Shown: one piece after another, positions 46,179 to 54,949 of the stretch
How positions within the stretch are numbered: position 1 is the stretch's first letter
Layout: each line of letters opens with the position of its first letter
From: JANMZO01 sp963763135
GTDB lineage: Bacteria > Actinomycetota > Acidimicrobiia > Acidimicrobiales > JANYDT01
Assembly (NCBI GenBank): GCA_963763135.1
Contig: CAVXNJ010000005.1
Span: forward strand, 186,001-250,000
DNA length: 64,000 bases
Direction of reading: 5' to 3'
Notes under the pieces: generated by a model
What the model was told of the DNA's origin: nothing
The model's input: only the letters and a program-made list of their open reading frames with translations
The model's database searches: none
Program-made: the position numbers and the translations under genes

Positions 46179-47375
46179 TGCGGCCCTTGGTCAATCAACT
46201 TCAGCAGTTCGGCTGCGGAGTACTCCGACGACCAGTTTGCCTCGATGGAATTTCTACCAGCGCCACCGATTCTACGGGCTAGCGCGACATCACTGAGCAA
46301 ACGAGCCAACGCGTCGGCCAACGCTGTGGCATCGGCCGGCGGAACCAGCATCCCGGTCGTTTCGTTTGCGATCAGCTCGACGATTCCGCCGGTCGTGGTC
46401 GAGACCACCGGAACCCCATGCGACATGGCTTCCATCAGCGAAACGGGAATTCCTTCGTGCAGGTTGTTTCCGAGGTCGAGGCTCGGGAGAACGACCGACC
46501 GAACGGTGCCGCTCGAATACAGCGAGAACAACTCGACCTGGCTCAGCTGCCCGGCAAAGACCACGGAACCGCCGAGTCGATGACGCTCCACCAACGAAGC
46601 AATGGCTTCTTCCTCCGGGCCCTCACCGCACAGGAGCAATCGAAAAGGGATCGACCGTTCGCGCAGTATCGCAGCGGCCTCGATGAGGTACCGATGTCCT
46701 TTCACTTCCTTGAATTGCGCCGGGCAAACCAGCGTGATGCTGTCGTCATCGATTCGAGACTCGGTGGCAACGAGATCAACGCCCAGGTGACCGACGACCA
46801 CCTTTTTCACATCGGGAGCTCCGTTGACGAGTTCAGCGATCAATAGTTGACGGCTGGTCTCGGAAATGCAGCGGACGAACGTCGCCGAGGCCACTTTCCT
46901 GGGCAGGTCGTTGGCCATCACGATGTCACCGCGGTGTGCCGTGCAGCTCCACGGAATCCCGGTCAGCTGCGACGCAACCATCGCCACGGTCGCGGGGGTC
47001 TCGGCCCAGTGGGCGTGGATGTGGTCGAACCGGCCGTTCAGCTCATTTGCCGCACGGAGCCCGATCGACCGCGCGGAGCACCCCCCGTAACGCCAGCTTC
47101 GTGCGTTCACGGGCAAATGCCTGCAGCGGCGACGAGAGAAGCGTGATCGCCTGGCGCGGGTGGCGAAGGGCCTTGACCCATTCGATCAGCGGATCGATCG
47201 CCACAAGACTCCCCTGCACCAGATCCACCGCGTCGGGATTCATGGTCCCGGTGTGGCGCACACACGGAACGACAAGGACGGTGGCGCCCAGTTTCTGCAG
47301 GGCGCGTATTTCAGCGGACAGGAAATTCTCACCCGGCACAAACGGGTACCTACTGGTGAGATACAGAATTCGCAC
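46175..47375 (-). pseudogene. GT4 glycosyltransferase, frameshifted in a C6 run
   Basis: The restored product is about 400 aa, starting at the GTG at 47373-47375 (VRILYLTSRYPFVPGENF) with GAGGA upstream, 8 bp after the methyltransferase stop. The N-terminal part continues to LALRG. The frame is lost in the six-base C run at 47081-47086, and the adjacent frame carries on with SIGLRAANELNGRFDHIHAHW and the GT4 C-terminal domain (VVVGHLGVDL, LLLCGEGPEEEAIASLV, GIPVSLMEAMSHGVPVVSTT). A homopolymer of six is a classic place for a sequencing or slippage indel. Probably one functional gene in the living cell. Confidence 0.87.
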
Positions 47376-47383
47376 GTCGTTCC

Positions 47384-48100
47384 TCAGCGCACGGCGTGCC
47401 CGAAAGCAAGGTAGTGACTCGCTTGCGGGAGAATCCGGTCGAGACCCGAATCGACAAGTGCGGCCAGCCGTTTGGCGCTCGAGTACCTGTCGGGCACGGC
47501 AACCGCGAAGGTACCGGTGGTCTTGATCGAAACGTTCGAGAACTCGTTCGTCAGTATCCGTTCCAGTTCTTTGAGCTCCATGTACTGCCATGCGTGCGCC
47601 CAGGGACGAGAGCGTTCGCGCGCCCACTTGTGGAGCGGTGTGGCGGCGAGATTCTCGGCGAACAGGAGCACACCTCCCTTGCGAAGGACCCGCGCCATTT
47701 CGTGCACGGCTTTGGCAATGCCTTCGCTTCCGCAGGCTCCGCCGATGTCGCCAAGAATGGATTTGAAGATCACGACGTCGAACGATGCGTCGGGAAACGG
47801 GACTGACGTGGCGTCGACGTCGGCGTAGGTGATCAGGCCGTCAACGTTGTATTTCTTGTGAATGCTGGAGGCCTCGACGTGAGGGCCGCCGAGATCGCTG
47901 CATGTCACGTGCAACCCGAACCGTCCGGCCAGGAACAACGCACCGCCACCACGCCGACCACCCAGCTCGAGCGCATCGTGTGGCGTATCGCCGAGAGAGG
48001 CCACTGCGGTCTCCCAGTGGTCAAAGGCACGCTTCCAGGTTGGAACATCCCACTCGATGGCCTCGGTCGGAATCTCGTACGGGTGGTTCTGGACACTCAT
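47384..48100 (-). CDS. SAM-dependent methyltransferase
   Basis: 238 aa from the ATG at 48098-48100; the long frame upstream is not coding. Class I Rossmann methyltransferase: ALELGGRRGGGALFLAGRFG (motif I, slightly unusual with GGRRGGG), VTCSDLGGPHV, the motif IV region FDVVIFKSILGDIGG, and MARVLRKGGVLLFAENL. The FAENL segment matches methyltransferase_11-type enzymes. It is the third gene of the operon, between a GT2 and a GT4, and so probably methylates a sugar or chain end of the polysaccharide. It may also cap the chain, as known for some Wzm/Wzt-exported O-antigens; that is speculation. Confidence 0.88.
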   Translation of the reverse strand: MSVQNHPYEIPTEAIEWDVPTWKRAFDHWETAVASLGDTPHDALELGGRRGGGALFLAGRFGLHVTCSDLGGPHVEASSIHKKYNVDGLITYADVDATSVPFPDASFDVVIFKSILGDIGGACGSEGIAKAVHEMARVLRKGGVLLFAENLAATPLHKWARERSRPWAHAWQYMELKELERILTNEFSNVSIKTTGTFAVAVPDRYSSAKRLAALVDSGLDRILPQASHYLAFGHAVR

Positions 48101-48102
48101 GG

Positions 48103-49145
48103 TCAGGGTTCTTTCCGAAGAAAAGGGTACGAAAGGGTTCCCGCTCCGTATGCAATGTGAAACACAAGAATCACCGGGGCGATGAGCAGACGCTCGACTC
48201 CCCTGGTGTAACCGGACTCGCGAACCGTCGTGGCCGAGCCCGTGGCCAGGTGGGTCAACAGCGCCGAGCCGAACGCCATGCGGGCCAATTTTCCTATCGA
48301 CCTGCCGGGAACCACCAGGCCCACAAGAGCGGAACCTGCGACCCCTGCCGTGAACACGGCCGGGATGAAATGACGGGCCTTCAATCCACCGAAACCCAAC
48401 GCGACGGTCCGCATGTTCCACCACCCGTTTCGGAACGCGTAACGAGCGAGCGCCTTGACAGTTCGCACCGGAAAGTACGAGGCCCCGGTTTCTGAGGTGA
48501 TGTGCAGCTCGACACCGTTCCTGCGCAGACGACCGTTGTATTCGTTGTCTTCGTTCCGGCCGAGCAGTTCGTTGTAGAGACCGGTGCGTCGAACGTCGGC
48601 CATCTGCATCACCGGAAACGGGATGTTGTCGACGGGTCCCGACTGCTGGGTCCGGAAACTCGAACCAGACGACGCGAACCGACTAGAAAGCACATCTACG
48701 ACCAGGCGGGCGCTGCGTTTGCCGGTGGCCGGGAGCGTTCGAATGAGCCCGCCAAACGCGCGGGGCTCATCGCTGCGGCGAATGTGTTCAACGCAGCAAC
48801 TGAGGTAGTTCGCGTCGTAGGACGCGTGCGCGCCGAAATACGCTATGTACTCGCCGGTGGCTTCGCCGATACCCACGTTCATGGCGCTCGGGCTGCGTCG
48901 TTTCGGGTTGTGCAGGACCCTCACGCTTCGAGTGTCTGAGGCCAGCCGCTCGCGGCATTACGCGCAAGCTCCACCGTGTTGTCGGATGATCCACCGTCGA
49001 CGAGGAGGATCTCGATGCGGCCCTCGATGTCTTGCGCCACAAGACTCGAAATCAGTGTCTCGATGAACGCGCCCTCGTTGTACACCGGAACGACCACCGA
49101 GACCAGCATCGGGCTCGGTGGGTTCACGTGATTGTCGGGGGTCAT
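48103..49145 (-). pseudogene. GT2 glycosyltransferase with C-terminal membrane helices, frameshifted
   Basis: The restored product is about 347 aa. The ATG at 49143-49145 has GGAG eight bases upstream. The N-terminal part reads MLVSVVVPVYNEGAFIETLI and ILLVDGGSSDNTVELAR. The frame is lost near 48925-48945, where one base appears missing, and continues as VRVLHNPKRRSPSAMNVGIG, EATGEYIAYFGAHASYDANY and the late LLGRNEDNEYNGRLRRNG. Three hydrophobic segments end the protein. The layout resembles ExoA/succinoglycan-type GT2 enzymes. First gene of the minus-strand operon. Confidence 0.85.
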
Positions 49146-49576
49146 TGGAGATCTCCGGCTTGGACTGTTGAGCCAAGGGCGAAAGGTGCGGCCGACCGGG
49201 GTCGGTGAGTCACTACCACGACCACCGGCTGAAGGACGTGGACGACGGGGACATATGTTGTTCTGACCACAGGTCCCCTCCTTCAGCACCTATCAACGAA
49301 TGAGCGTTGGTATCGTCGGCCTCGCGCCTGCCCCGCTTGAGGATGTTTCGCCGCCGCCCACCGAAAGCGACTGTTCATCGACGCGCATGAATCGGGAGCA
49401 CGTCCGGTCGGGAGCACGTCCTGACGGTACGAAATTCTTATCACGGGATGAACGCCCGTCCGAACAACCACGGTCGGTGCCCGAAACGTTCTTCACTAGT
49501 GAGGTCGACCCATGTCCTTCGGCTTATTCGCCTGCCACAGCTCACCGTGAGTTGGCATTTCCAATACGCTTGAGGA
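49146..49576. other. Divergent intergenic region
   Basis: About 430 bp between the minus-strand GT2 operon and the plus-strand polymerase. It holds a 16-bp tandem duplication at 49392-49423 (TCGGGAGCACGTCCGG, then a copy differing by one base). No convincing gene; promoters for both directions should lie here but none is clear. Confidence 0.5.
49392..49423. repeat. Tandem duplication, 16 bp x 2
   Basis: TCGGGAGCACGTCCGG followed by TCGGGAGCACGTCCTG, in the divergent region upstream of the polymerase gene. Confidence 0.85.
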
Positions 49577-50935
49577 ATGACTCTCGATGCTCTGGAGCGC
49601 GCCGACACCGCTCGCTCCACTTCGTATCACCACCCGCGGGGCGAACACGAAGTCCAGGGTCTGCTTCGTCTGGTGCTGCTCGGCATCGGGTTTTCCGTAC
49701 CGCTTGAAAGCGCGGCGAATCTCCCCGCCGTTGGATCGCTGCCAAAGCTGTTCACCGGTCTCGGCTTTGCGCTGGTGGTGTTCGAGTCGCTGTCGCGGCG
49801 CTGGATTCGAACGACCGGTTGGATCGGAAGATTCCTCATTCTCCATCTCTGCTGGATCGCGATCGGACTTTCGTGGACGAAGGCGCGAAACGGGGAGGGC
49901 GATTTCCTCTTCAACATCCTTCTGCAGCTGGTGCTCCTGTCCGTGGTGATCGTGCAGGGACTCACGACCCAAAAGTCCAGACGCGAATTCGCTGCTGCGT
50001 TCGGCGCAGGGTCGGCGCTCGCTTCGGTGTTTGTCATCGTCAACTGGATCAACGACGTGCCGTACCGCGGCACGGATCTGAAAGAACTCGCAACGAAGCA
50101 GAACACCGGTGAGATTGCCCGGTTCACCCTCGGCGGGGAAGACCCGAACTTTCTGGCAATGGTGCTCGTCATCGGGTTGGTTCTTTTGTGGTCGGCGGCG
50201 AGCCGGTCCGCCAAACTGTGGCCAAAGGTCGCCGCGGTGATGTGCAGCGGCGTGACCGTGTTCGCCATCTTGTTGACGGGCTCGCGCGGATCCGGCGTCC
50301 TCACACCGCTCGCGATCGCCGTGTACGTCGCAAGTCGAGTCTTGCGCAAGGTTGGCAAAGCAATCGTCGCCGCCGTGGTGGGGGGCATCGTTATCTACTC
50401 AGCGTGGGCGATCCTTCCGGTCAACACCCAGGTGCGGCTGACCACCAGCCTCGACAGCAATACGGCCACGGCAAAACTCCGTGAAGATCTTTGGCGGGCG
50501 GCTCGCGACAACATCGAGAAACGACCGCTGCTCGGTTACGGCGCAGGGTCGTCGCGTTACGTCATCGGCGGTCAGGTCGGTCGCTCGCTCGTCGTGCACA
50601 ACACTCCGCTGTCGATCCTGCTCGAAGGAGGTCTCGTTGACTTCACGCTGATAGCAGGAATCGGCGTGATTCTGCTCGTTCGGTCACAAAAACTCGATCG
50701 GGCGACGCGCACCGCAACGAGGGCCACAATGATCGCTGCGGGGGTCAGCTCCCTGTTCATCGGGGCCGACTACAAAAAGGCGTTCGTGTTGGTCTTCGCT
50801 CTGGCCGCGGCCGAAGTTTCCTCCAGACCCGAAGGACCTCCTGACGAGGCGATCCTCGACGAACCCTCCGGTGGCGTGCGTACGAGGAATCCAGAGCGTG
50901 TTCAGAGCTCTCTCAGGAGTCCGTCGATTGCGTAA
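49577..50935 (+). CDS. O-antigen polymerase/ligase-like membrane protein (Wzy_C)
   Basis: 452 aa with about eleven hydrophobic segments. It carries the Wzy_C (O-antigen ligase) signature: ILLTGSRGSGVLTPLAIAVYV, then a large loop with RAARDNIEKRPLLGYGAGSS and VVHNTPLSILLEGGL. Such proteins polymerise or ligate lipid-linked repeat units on the outer face. With the Wzx-type flippase and the Wzz/Wzc-like protein it completes a Wzy-dependent set. The last 40 residues are Pro/Arg-rich and probably disordered. The ATG at 49577 has a GAGG almost touching it, so the exact start is less certain. Confidence 0.88.
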   Translation: MTLDALERADTARSTSYHHPRGEHEVQGLLRLVLLGIGFSVPLESAANLPAVGSLPKLFTGLGFALVVFESLSRRWIRTTGWIGRFLILHLCWIAIGLSWTKARNGEGDFLFNILLQLVLLSVVIVQGLTTQKSRREFAAAFGAGSALASVFVIVNWINDVPYRGTDLKELATKQNTGEIARFTLGGEDPNFLAMVLVIGLVLLWSAASRSAKLWPKVAAVMCSGVTVFAILLTGSRGSGVLTPLAIAVYVASRVLRKVGKAIVAAVVGGIVIYSAWAILPVNTQVRLTTSLDSNTATAKLREDLWRAARDNIEKRPLLGYGAGSSRYVIGGQVGRSLVVHNTPLSILLEGGLVDFTLIAGIGVILLVRSQKLDRATRTATRATMIAAGVSSLFIGADYKKAFVLVFALAAAEVSSRPEGPPDEAILDEPSGGVRTRNPERVQSSLRSPSIA

Positions 50936-51839
50936 CGAAGTCGTGCCGCTTGACCTCGTCGTAGCGGTAATCACCTGTTTCAACGAAAAGGAATCGGTAC
51001 TTCGCTGCATTCGGCAATTGCAGTCGACCGACCCGGATATTCGAGTTGTGCTCATCGACGACGGCTCGTCCGACGGTACCTCCGACGATGTAACGAGACT
51101 CTTCCCTGAAACCGTCGTTGTTGACGGCGACGGATCACTGTGGTGGTCGGGCGCCACCAATCTCGGGATAGCACGTGCCATCGAGTTGGGGGCAACGAAG
51201 GTTCTGTTCTTCAACAACGATTGCATTACCCCGTCGTCAGGGATCGGCCCGATGCTGGCCGCCTGCGATGTCCGGTCGAAGACGATTGTGAGCGCGGCAA
51301 TCGGCGACCTCGCTGATGGATCGCCGGTCAGCTTCGGCGGACAGATCACCTCCCGGGGGCTTGAGTACATCCAGCAGGCTCCGAGTGCCGGACCCGACGG
51401 ACTCGCCACGGTCGACTGGTTGCCCGGGCACGCCGTTGTCGTTCCCGTTGAGCTGTTCTCACAAATTGGGAACTGCGACGCGAAGGCGTTTCCCCAATAT
51501 TTCGGTGACGCTGACTTCTTCTTCCGGGCACGCCGGGTCGGCTACCGGCTTACGGTCATGCCCGACATCATGGTGCTGAACGACCGGTCACAAACCGGGA
51601 TCCGACTCAAGCGTCCGCTGCGAGCGAAGAACGTGTGGTGGGTGATTTCGCATCGTCGATCCGACCTGCGTCTCGTCGACAACCTGCGGTTCTTCTGGCG
51701 TCACCGCGACAGGTTGTCGCTGCGCCACATGGTGTACCGATACGAAGACCTCGGCATCGCCATCGTGCAGGAATTTCTCGAACGGACGCGACTGCGAAAC
51801 CTTGTGCGCAGCATGCGTAACCGTCGAGACGCGACCTGA
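50928..51839 (+). CDS. GT2 glycosyltransferase (rhamnosyltransferase-like)
   Basis: 303 aa from the TTG at 50928-50930, chosen because AGGAG lies 8 bases upstream (50915-50919); it overlaps the polymerase stop by 8 bp. It has the GT-A fold with DLVVAVITCFNEKESVLRCI, VLIDDGSSDGT, the GSLWWSGATNLGI and FFNNDC segments typical of the capsular GT2 group, WLPGHAVVVPVELF and YFGDADFFFRARRVGYRL. This WWSGA/NND pattern is common in rhamnosyl- and galactofuranosyl-type transferases. Translationally coupled to the polymerase, so probably specific for this repeat unit. Confidence 0.88.
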   Translation: MRNEVVPLDLVVAVITCFNEKESVLRCIRQLQSTDPDIRVVLIDDGSSDGTSDDVTRLFPETVVVDGDGSLWWSGATNLGIARAIELGATKVLFFNNDCITPSSGIGPMLAACDVRSKTIVSAAIGDLADGSPVSFGGQITSRGLEYIQQAPSAGPDGLATVDWLPGHAVVVPVELFSQIGNCDAKAFPQYFGDADFFFRARRVGYRLTVMPDIMVLNDRSQTGIRLKRPLRAKNVWWVISHRRSDLRLVDNLRFFWRHRDRLSLRHMVYRYEDLGIAIVQEFLERTRLRNLVRSMRNRRDAT

Positions 51840-51873
51840 CCAAACCCGCCCGCGTGCGTTACGCGGTTGGTAC

Positions 51874-51959
51874 CCGTTCGCTCACCATGAACGCTGTTCA
51901 CCCGACCTGACACCGTTCACGGACCGCAACACCGTTCGCTCACCATGAACGCCGTTCAC
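51874..51959. repeat. 58-bp-period repeat in an intergenic gap
   Basis: A 28-bp segment starting CCGTTCGCTCACCATGAACG at 51874 recurs at 51932 with one base changed; a shorter ACCGTTCAC copy lies between. It occupies the 318-bp gap (51840-52157) before the acyltransferase gene. I see no gene in that gap. Confidence 0.8.
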
Positions 51960-52157
51960 CTGGCAACGCTTACGGAGCCCAGCGCCTGGCGTGTCGTAGT
52001 ACCTCTCCAGGTGTGCTCAGATTGTGCCGAAGGACAGACGTGGGCCCAACCGGGTTTACGGAACATCCAACCGGGCTGTCGAGTGGCAATCGACACTTTC
52101 CGGATTTCCGTTGCAGCGCTACCTCGCAATACGAGGCTGCCAGGATCAAAGGATTTC

Positions 52158-53231
52158 ATGTTTCAAGGAGCCTCAGGGATCACCCAGACCGGGACAGTCG
52201 TCGACAGTGCCCCGCTTGCGCCGCTCCCTGAATCGCGTGCCGGCAAGGAATTGAAGTCGGTCCAGGCATTGCGTGCCATCGCCGCTCTCAGCGTGGTCAT
52301 GTACCACATCGATTTCATCCACAAAGGTGGATACGGCGTCGACATCTTCTTTGTTATCAGCGGTTTCATAGTGGCGTACGTATGCGCGTCCAACACCGAT
52401 AACTTCCTTCTGAAGCGCGTTATTCGGATCGCTCCTCTCTACTGGGTCGGCACGTTAGGTGTCTTTCTGATCGCAGTCGTCGCGCCCTACGAACTGAACT
52501 CACCCAACTTGAACGCCATCGACTTGGTGAAATCGATGTTGTTCATTCCCTTCCGCCGGGATACCGGAAGCGTGTCTCCGGTGCTTTTCCTTGGCTGGTC
52601 ACTCGAACTTGAGGTCTACTTCTACGTGATTTACGCGCTTGCGTTGAAGCTTTACCGCAAGGGCGCCATGGTTGTGTCATCGGCGATATTGGTCGCCGCC
52701 GCAATCGTAGGGAGCCAGATCCCCGAGTCAGCGGCGATCGTCAAGTTCTGCACGCATCCCGTCATCGTGGAGTTCGCGTTCGGCATCGGTGTGTACGCGT
52801 TCTGGCTGAGATTTCGGCCGTGGCTCGGCCGTATCCCCGTTGTCGTCGGCATTGTCGGATCACTGCTGAGCTATGTCTGGATCCTCTCCCAAACCGACCT
52901 CGCTACGAAGGGAAACCGCCTGACCATCATCGGTCTGCCCTCGGTGGCGATGCTGCTGTGTTTTTTGAGTCTTGAAGGTCGCGTGCCATTTCCCAAGTGG
53001 ATTCTGTCCGTGGGAAACGCGAGTTTTTCCCTCTATCTGTTTCATCCGTACGTGCTTCAACTGGTCGACAAGAAGATCGTCTCGTTCTCGCGATTCACGA
53101 TCGAGGCGCTTGCTGCCGCGGTGATTTCGATTGTCATCTGCGTTCTGTTGGCGATCGCAAGCTTCAAAATTGTCGAGCGACCGTCGAACACGTTCCTTCG
53201 ACGGCATCTGATCAAAGCTCGGACCGTCTAA
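52158..53231 (+). CDS. Acyltransferase-3 family protein (OafA-like)
   Basis: 357 aa from the ATG at 52158 with AAAGGA just upstream; the frame is open further back but that part is repeat and non-conserved. Ten or so membrane helices. The acyltransferase-3 signature is at the N-terminus: SVQALRAIAALSVVMYHIDF with the essential His, then GVDIFFVISGFIVAYV and FLLKRVIRIAPLYWVGT, and later FLGWSLELEVYFYVIYALAL. These enzymes O-acetylate sugars of surface glycans. A second family member is encoded at 58135. Confidence 0.92.
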   Translation: MFQGASGITQTGTVVDSAPLAPLPESRAGKELKSVQALRAIAALSVVMYHIDFIHKGGYGVDIFFVISGFIVAYVCASNTDNFLLKRVIRIAPLYWVGTLGVFLIAVVAPYELNSPNLNAIDLVKSMLFIPFRRDTGSVSPVLFLGWSLELEVYFYVIYALALKLYRKGAMVVSSAILVAAAIVGSQIPESAAIVKFCTHPVIVEFAFGIGVYAFWLRFRPWLGRIPVVVGIVGSLLSYVWILSQTDLATKGNRLTIIGLPSVAMLLCFLSLEGRVPFPKWILSVGNASFSLYLFHPYVLQLVDKKIVSFSRFTIEALAAAVISIVICVLLAIASFKIVERPSNTFLRRHLIKARTV

Positions 53232-53275
53232 AACACCGCTCGTCAACGTGCATCCGGTCGGGCAATGACCTCGAT

Positions 53276-53419
53276 GCGACAATGACCTCGGGTGCGACAA
53301 TGACCTCGGGTGCCACAATCACCTCGGGTGCCACAATCACCTCGGGTGCGACAATCACCTCGGGTGCGACAATCACCTCGGGTGCGACAATGACCTCGGG
53401 TGCGACAGTGACCTTGTTC
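53276..53419. repeat. Compound minisatellite, part A: 18-bp unit x 8
   Basis: Eight head-to-tail units of GCGACAATGACCTCGGGT. Units 3 and 4 carry GCC and ATC variants, units 5 and 6 carry ATC, and the last unit is diverged. A shorter precursor-like copy lies at 53260. There are no unique spacers, so this is not a CRISPR. Confidence 0.95.
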
Positions 53420-53420
53420 G

Positions 53421-53540
53421 GGCAAATAACCTTCAGGATCGGCAAATGACCTTCGGGTCGGGCAAATGACCTTCGGGTCGGGCAAATGACCTTCGGGTCG
53501 GGCAAATGACCTTCGGGTCGGGCAAATGACTTGAACGAGG
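53421..53540. repeat. Compound minisatellite, part B: 20-bp unit x 6
   Basis: Four identical units of GGCAAATGACCTTCGGGTCG (53441-53520) flanked by one diverged unit on each side. The unit is clearly related to part A: it shares the CAATGACCTCGGGT core plus one extra A and one extra T. The two arrays look like successive expansions of one ancestral sequence. Confidence 0.95.
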
Positions 53541-53854
53541 TGATGGCGGACGCGCTCTGACGCTGCCTTGAGTGGAACACGTACGCTCAGCGTTCAATTC
53601 GGGAGTTGCTCGGTCTCGGCGTGTTTCGGGTGGGCAAAGGCAATCGGTAGGCTCTCGTTATCTCCACTCGGCGCGTGGTGAACGAATACCACTCAGAGCG
53701 CAGCTTTCCTCAACAAATACCGATGCGATCGCCTAGAGGCTCTAGTTGTGATCGGATTGTGTCGAAGAAACATTCGGCAGACATGCGCCGACATTCACTC
53801 GTACGTTGCTTTTCAATCTGCCCCAGTCACGGCTACTAAACCGAAAGAATTCGA
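53541..53854. other. Intergenic region upstream of the diacetamido-uronate genes
   Basis: About 310 bp after the minisatellite with no gene or repeat that I can support. It should hold the promoter of the aminotransferase gene at 53855. Confidence 0.45.
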
Positions 53855-54949
53855 ATGATTCCCATTTCTCGTGTCGATGTTGACGAAGCGACCCAGGCGC
53901 TCGTTTTGGAAGTTCTCCGCTCCGGCCAATTGGCCCAGGGCCCGATGGTCGCCAGATTCGAAGAGCACTGCCGGCAGATGGCGGGAACGAAGCATGCCGT
54001 AGCGGTAAACAACGGCACAACGGCACTCGTGCTCGCGCTTCAGGCGCTCGGGATCGGGCCCGGCGATGAAGTGATCACCACGCCGTTCACGTTCGCGGCG
54101 ACCGTCAATGCCATCGTCCACGTAGGCGCGCAGGTCGTATTTGCCGACGTCGCCGACGATTACAACATTGACCCGGCGCTGATCGAAGCGGCGATCACGC
54201 CGAAGACCCGGGCCATCATGCCCGTGCACCTTTTCGGGCTTCCGGCTGACATGACGCGTATCGCTGAGATCGCGACCCGCCACAACCTGAAGATCATTGA
54301 GGATGCTGCTCAAGCTCACGGAGCAACCGTGGACGGCGCACCGATCGGCGGTTACGGCGTTGCGTGTTTCTCGTTTTATGCGACGAAGAATCTCAGCACG
54401 GGCGAAGGCGGTGCGGTCACCACGAACGACGACGACGTCGCCGACCGTATGCGGGTTCTCCGCAACCAGGGAATGCGGGCCCGCTACGTCTATGAGATGC
54501 CCGGACACAATTACCGCATGATGGACCTCGTGGCCGCGCTCGCCATGTCGCAGTTCGAGAACCGGTCCACCATGGAGGCCAAGCGTCGAGCCAACGCCGA
54601 CACCCTTTCCAAGGGTCTCGCCGATCTCGATTCGCTCGTCCTTCCGTTTGAGCCCCAGGGCCGTCAATCGGTATGGCACCAGTACACGATTCGGCTCACC
54701 GAAAACGCACCGATCAGCCGCGACGAGTTTGTCGCCAAGATGGTGGAAAACGGTGTTGGATGCGGCGTGTACTACCCGAAAGCGGCGTACGACTACGACT
54801 GCTTCCGCTCCCACCCGCAGATCTCGGTCACCCCGTCCCCGAATGCTGAGCGCTTTGCCGCTTCCGTAGCTTCCATCCCGGTCCACCAGTTTCTTTCATC
54901 CGACGATCTCGGCACCATCGTGTCGACGATCCGACGAGTGTTGTCATGA
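53855..54949 (+). CDS. DegT aminotransferase, WbpE/WlbC-like
   Basis: 364 aa, intact. It has VNNGTTALVLALQALGIGPG, the aspartate segment IIEDAAQAHGA, the PLP lysine K178 in FYATKNLSTGEGGAVTT, and HNYRMMDLVAALA. In family terms it resembles enzymes that aminate the 3-keto position of UDP-2-acetamido uronates (WbpE, WlbC). This fits the neighbour: its stop overlaps the start of a WbpB-like oxidoreductase (ATGA). A dehydrogenase and an N-acetyltransferase of the same pathway are at 60.2-62.1 kb. Confidence 0.9.
   Translation: MIPISRVDVDEATQALVLEVLRSGQLAQGPMVARFEEHCRQMAGTKHAVAVNNGTTALVLALQALGIGPGDEVITTPFTFAATVNAIVHVGAQVVFADVADDYNIDPALIEAAITPKTRAIMPVHLFGLPADMTRIAEIATRHNLKIIEDAAQAHGATVDGAPIGGYGVACFSFYATKNLSTGEGGAVTTNDDDVADRMRVLRNQGMRARYVYEMPGHNYRMMDLVAALAMSQFENRSTMEAKRRANADTLSKGLADLDSLVLPFEPQGRQSVWHQYTIRLTENAPISRDEFVAKMVENGVGCGVYYPKAAYDYDCFRSHPQISVTPSPNAERFAASVASIPVHQFLSSDDLGTIVSTIRRVLS

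Noticed and set aside
47384..48424. Methyltransferase as a 346-aa protein
   Set aside because: The first 108 codons are antisense-like over the neighbouring GT2 gene; the ATG at 48100 starts right at the conserved domain.
51945..52157. N-terminal extension of the acyltransferase at 52158
   Set aside because: The extension is encoded by intergenic repeat sequence and precedes the first conserved helix; ATG 52158 has a good ribosome-binding site.
53276..53540. CRISPR array
   Set aside because: The 18- and 20-bp units are head to tail with no unique spacers, and no cas genes are nearby. It is a minisatellite.
53212..53580. Minus-strand reading frame of about 120 codons through the minisatellite
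   Set aside because: It is open only because the repeat unit is a multiple of three without stops; no start signal or domain.
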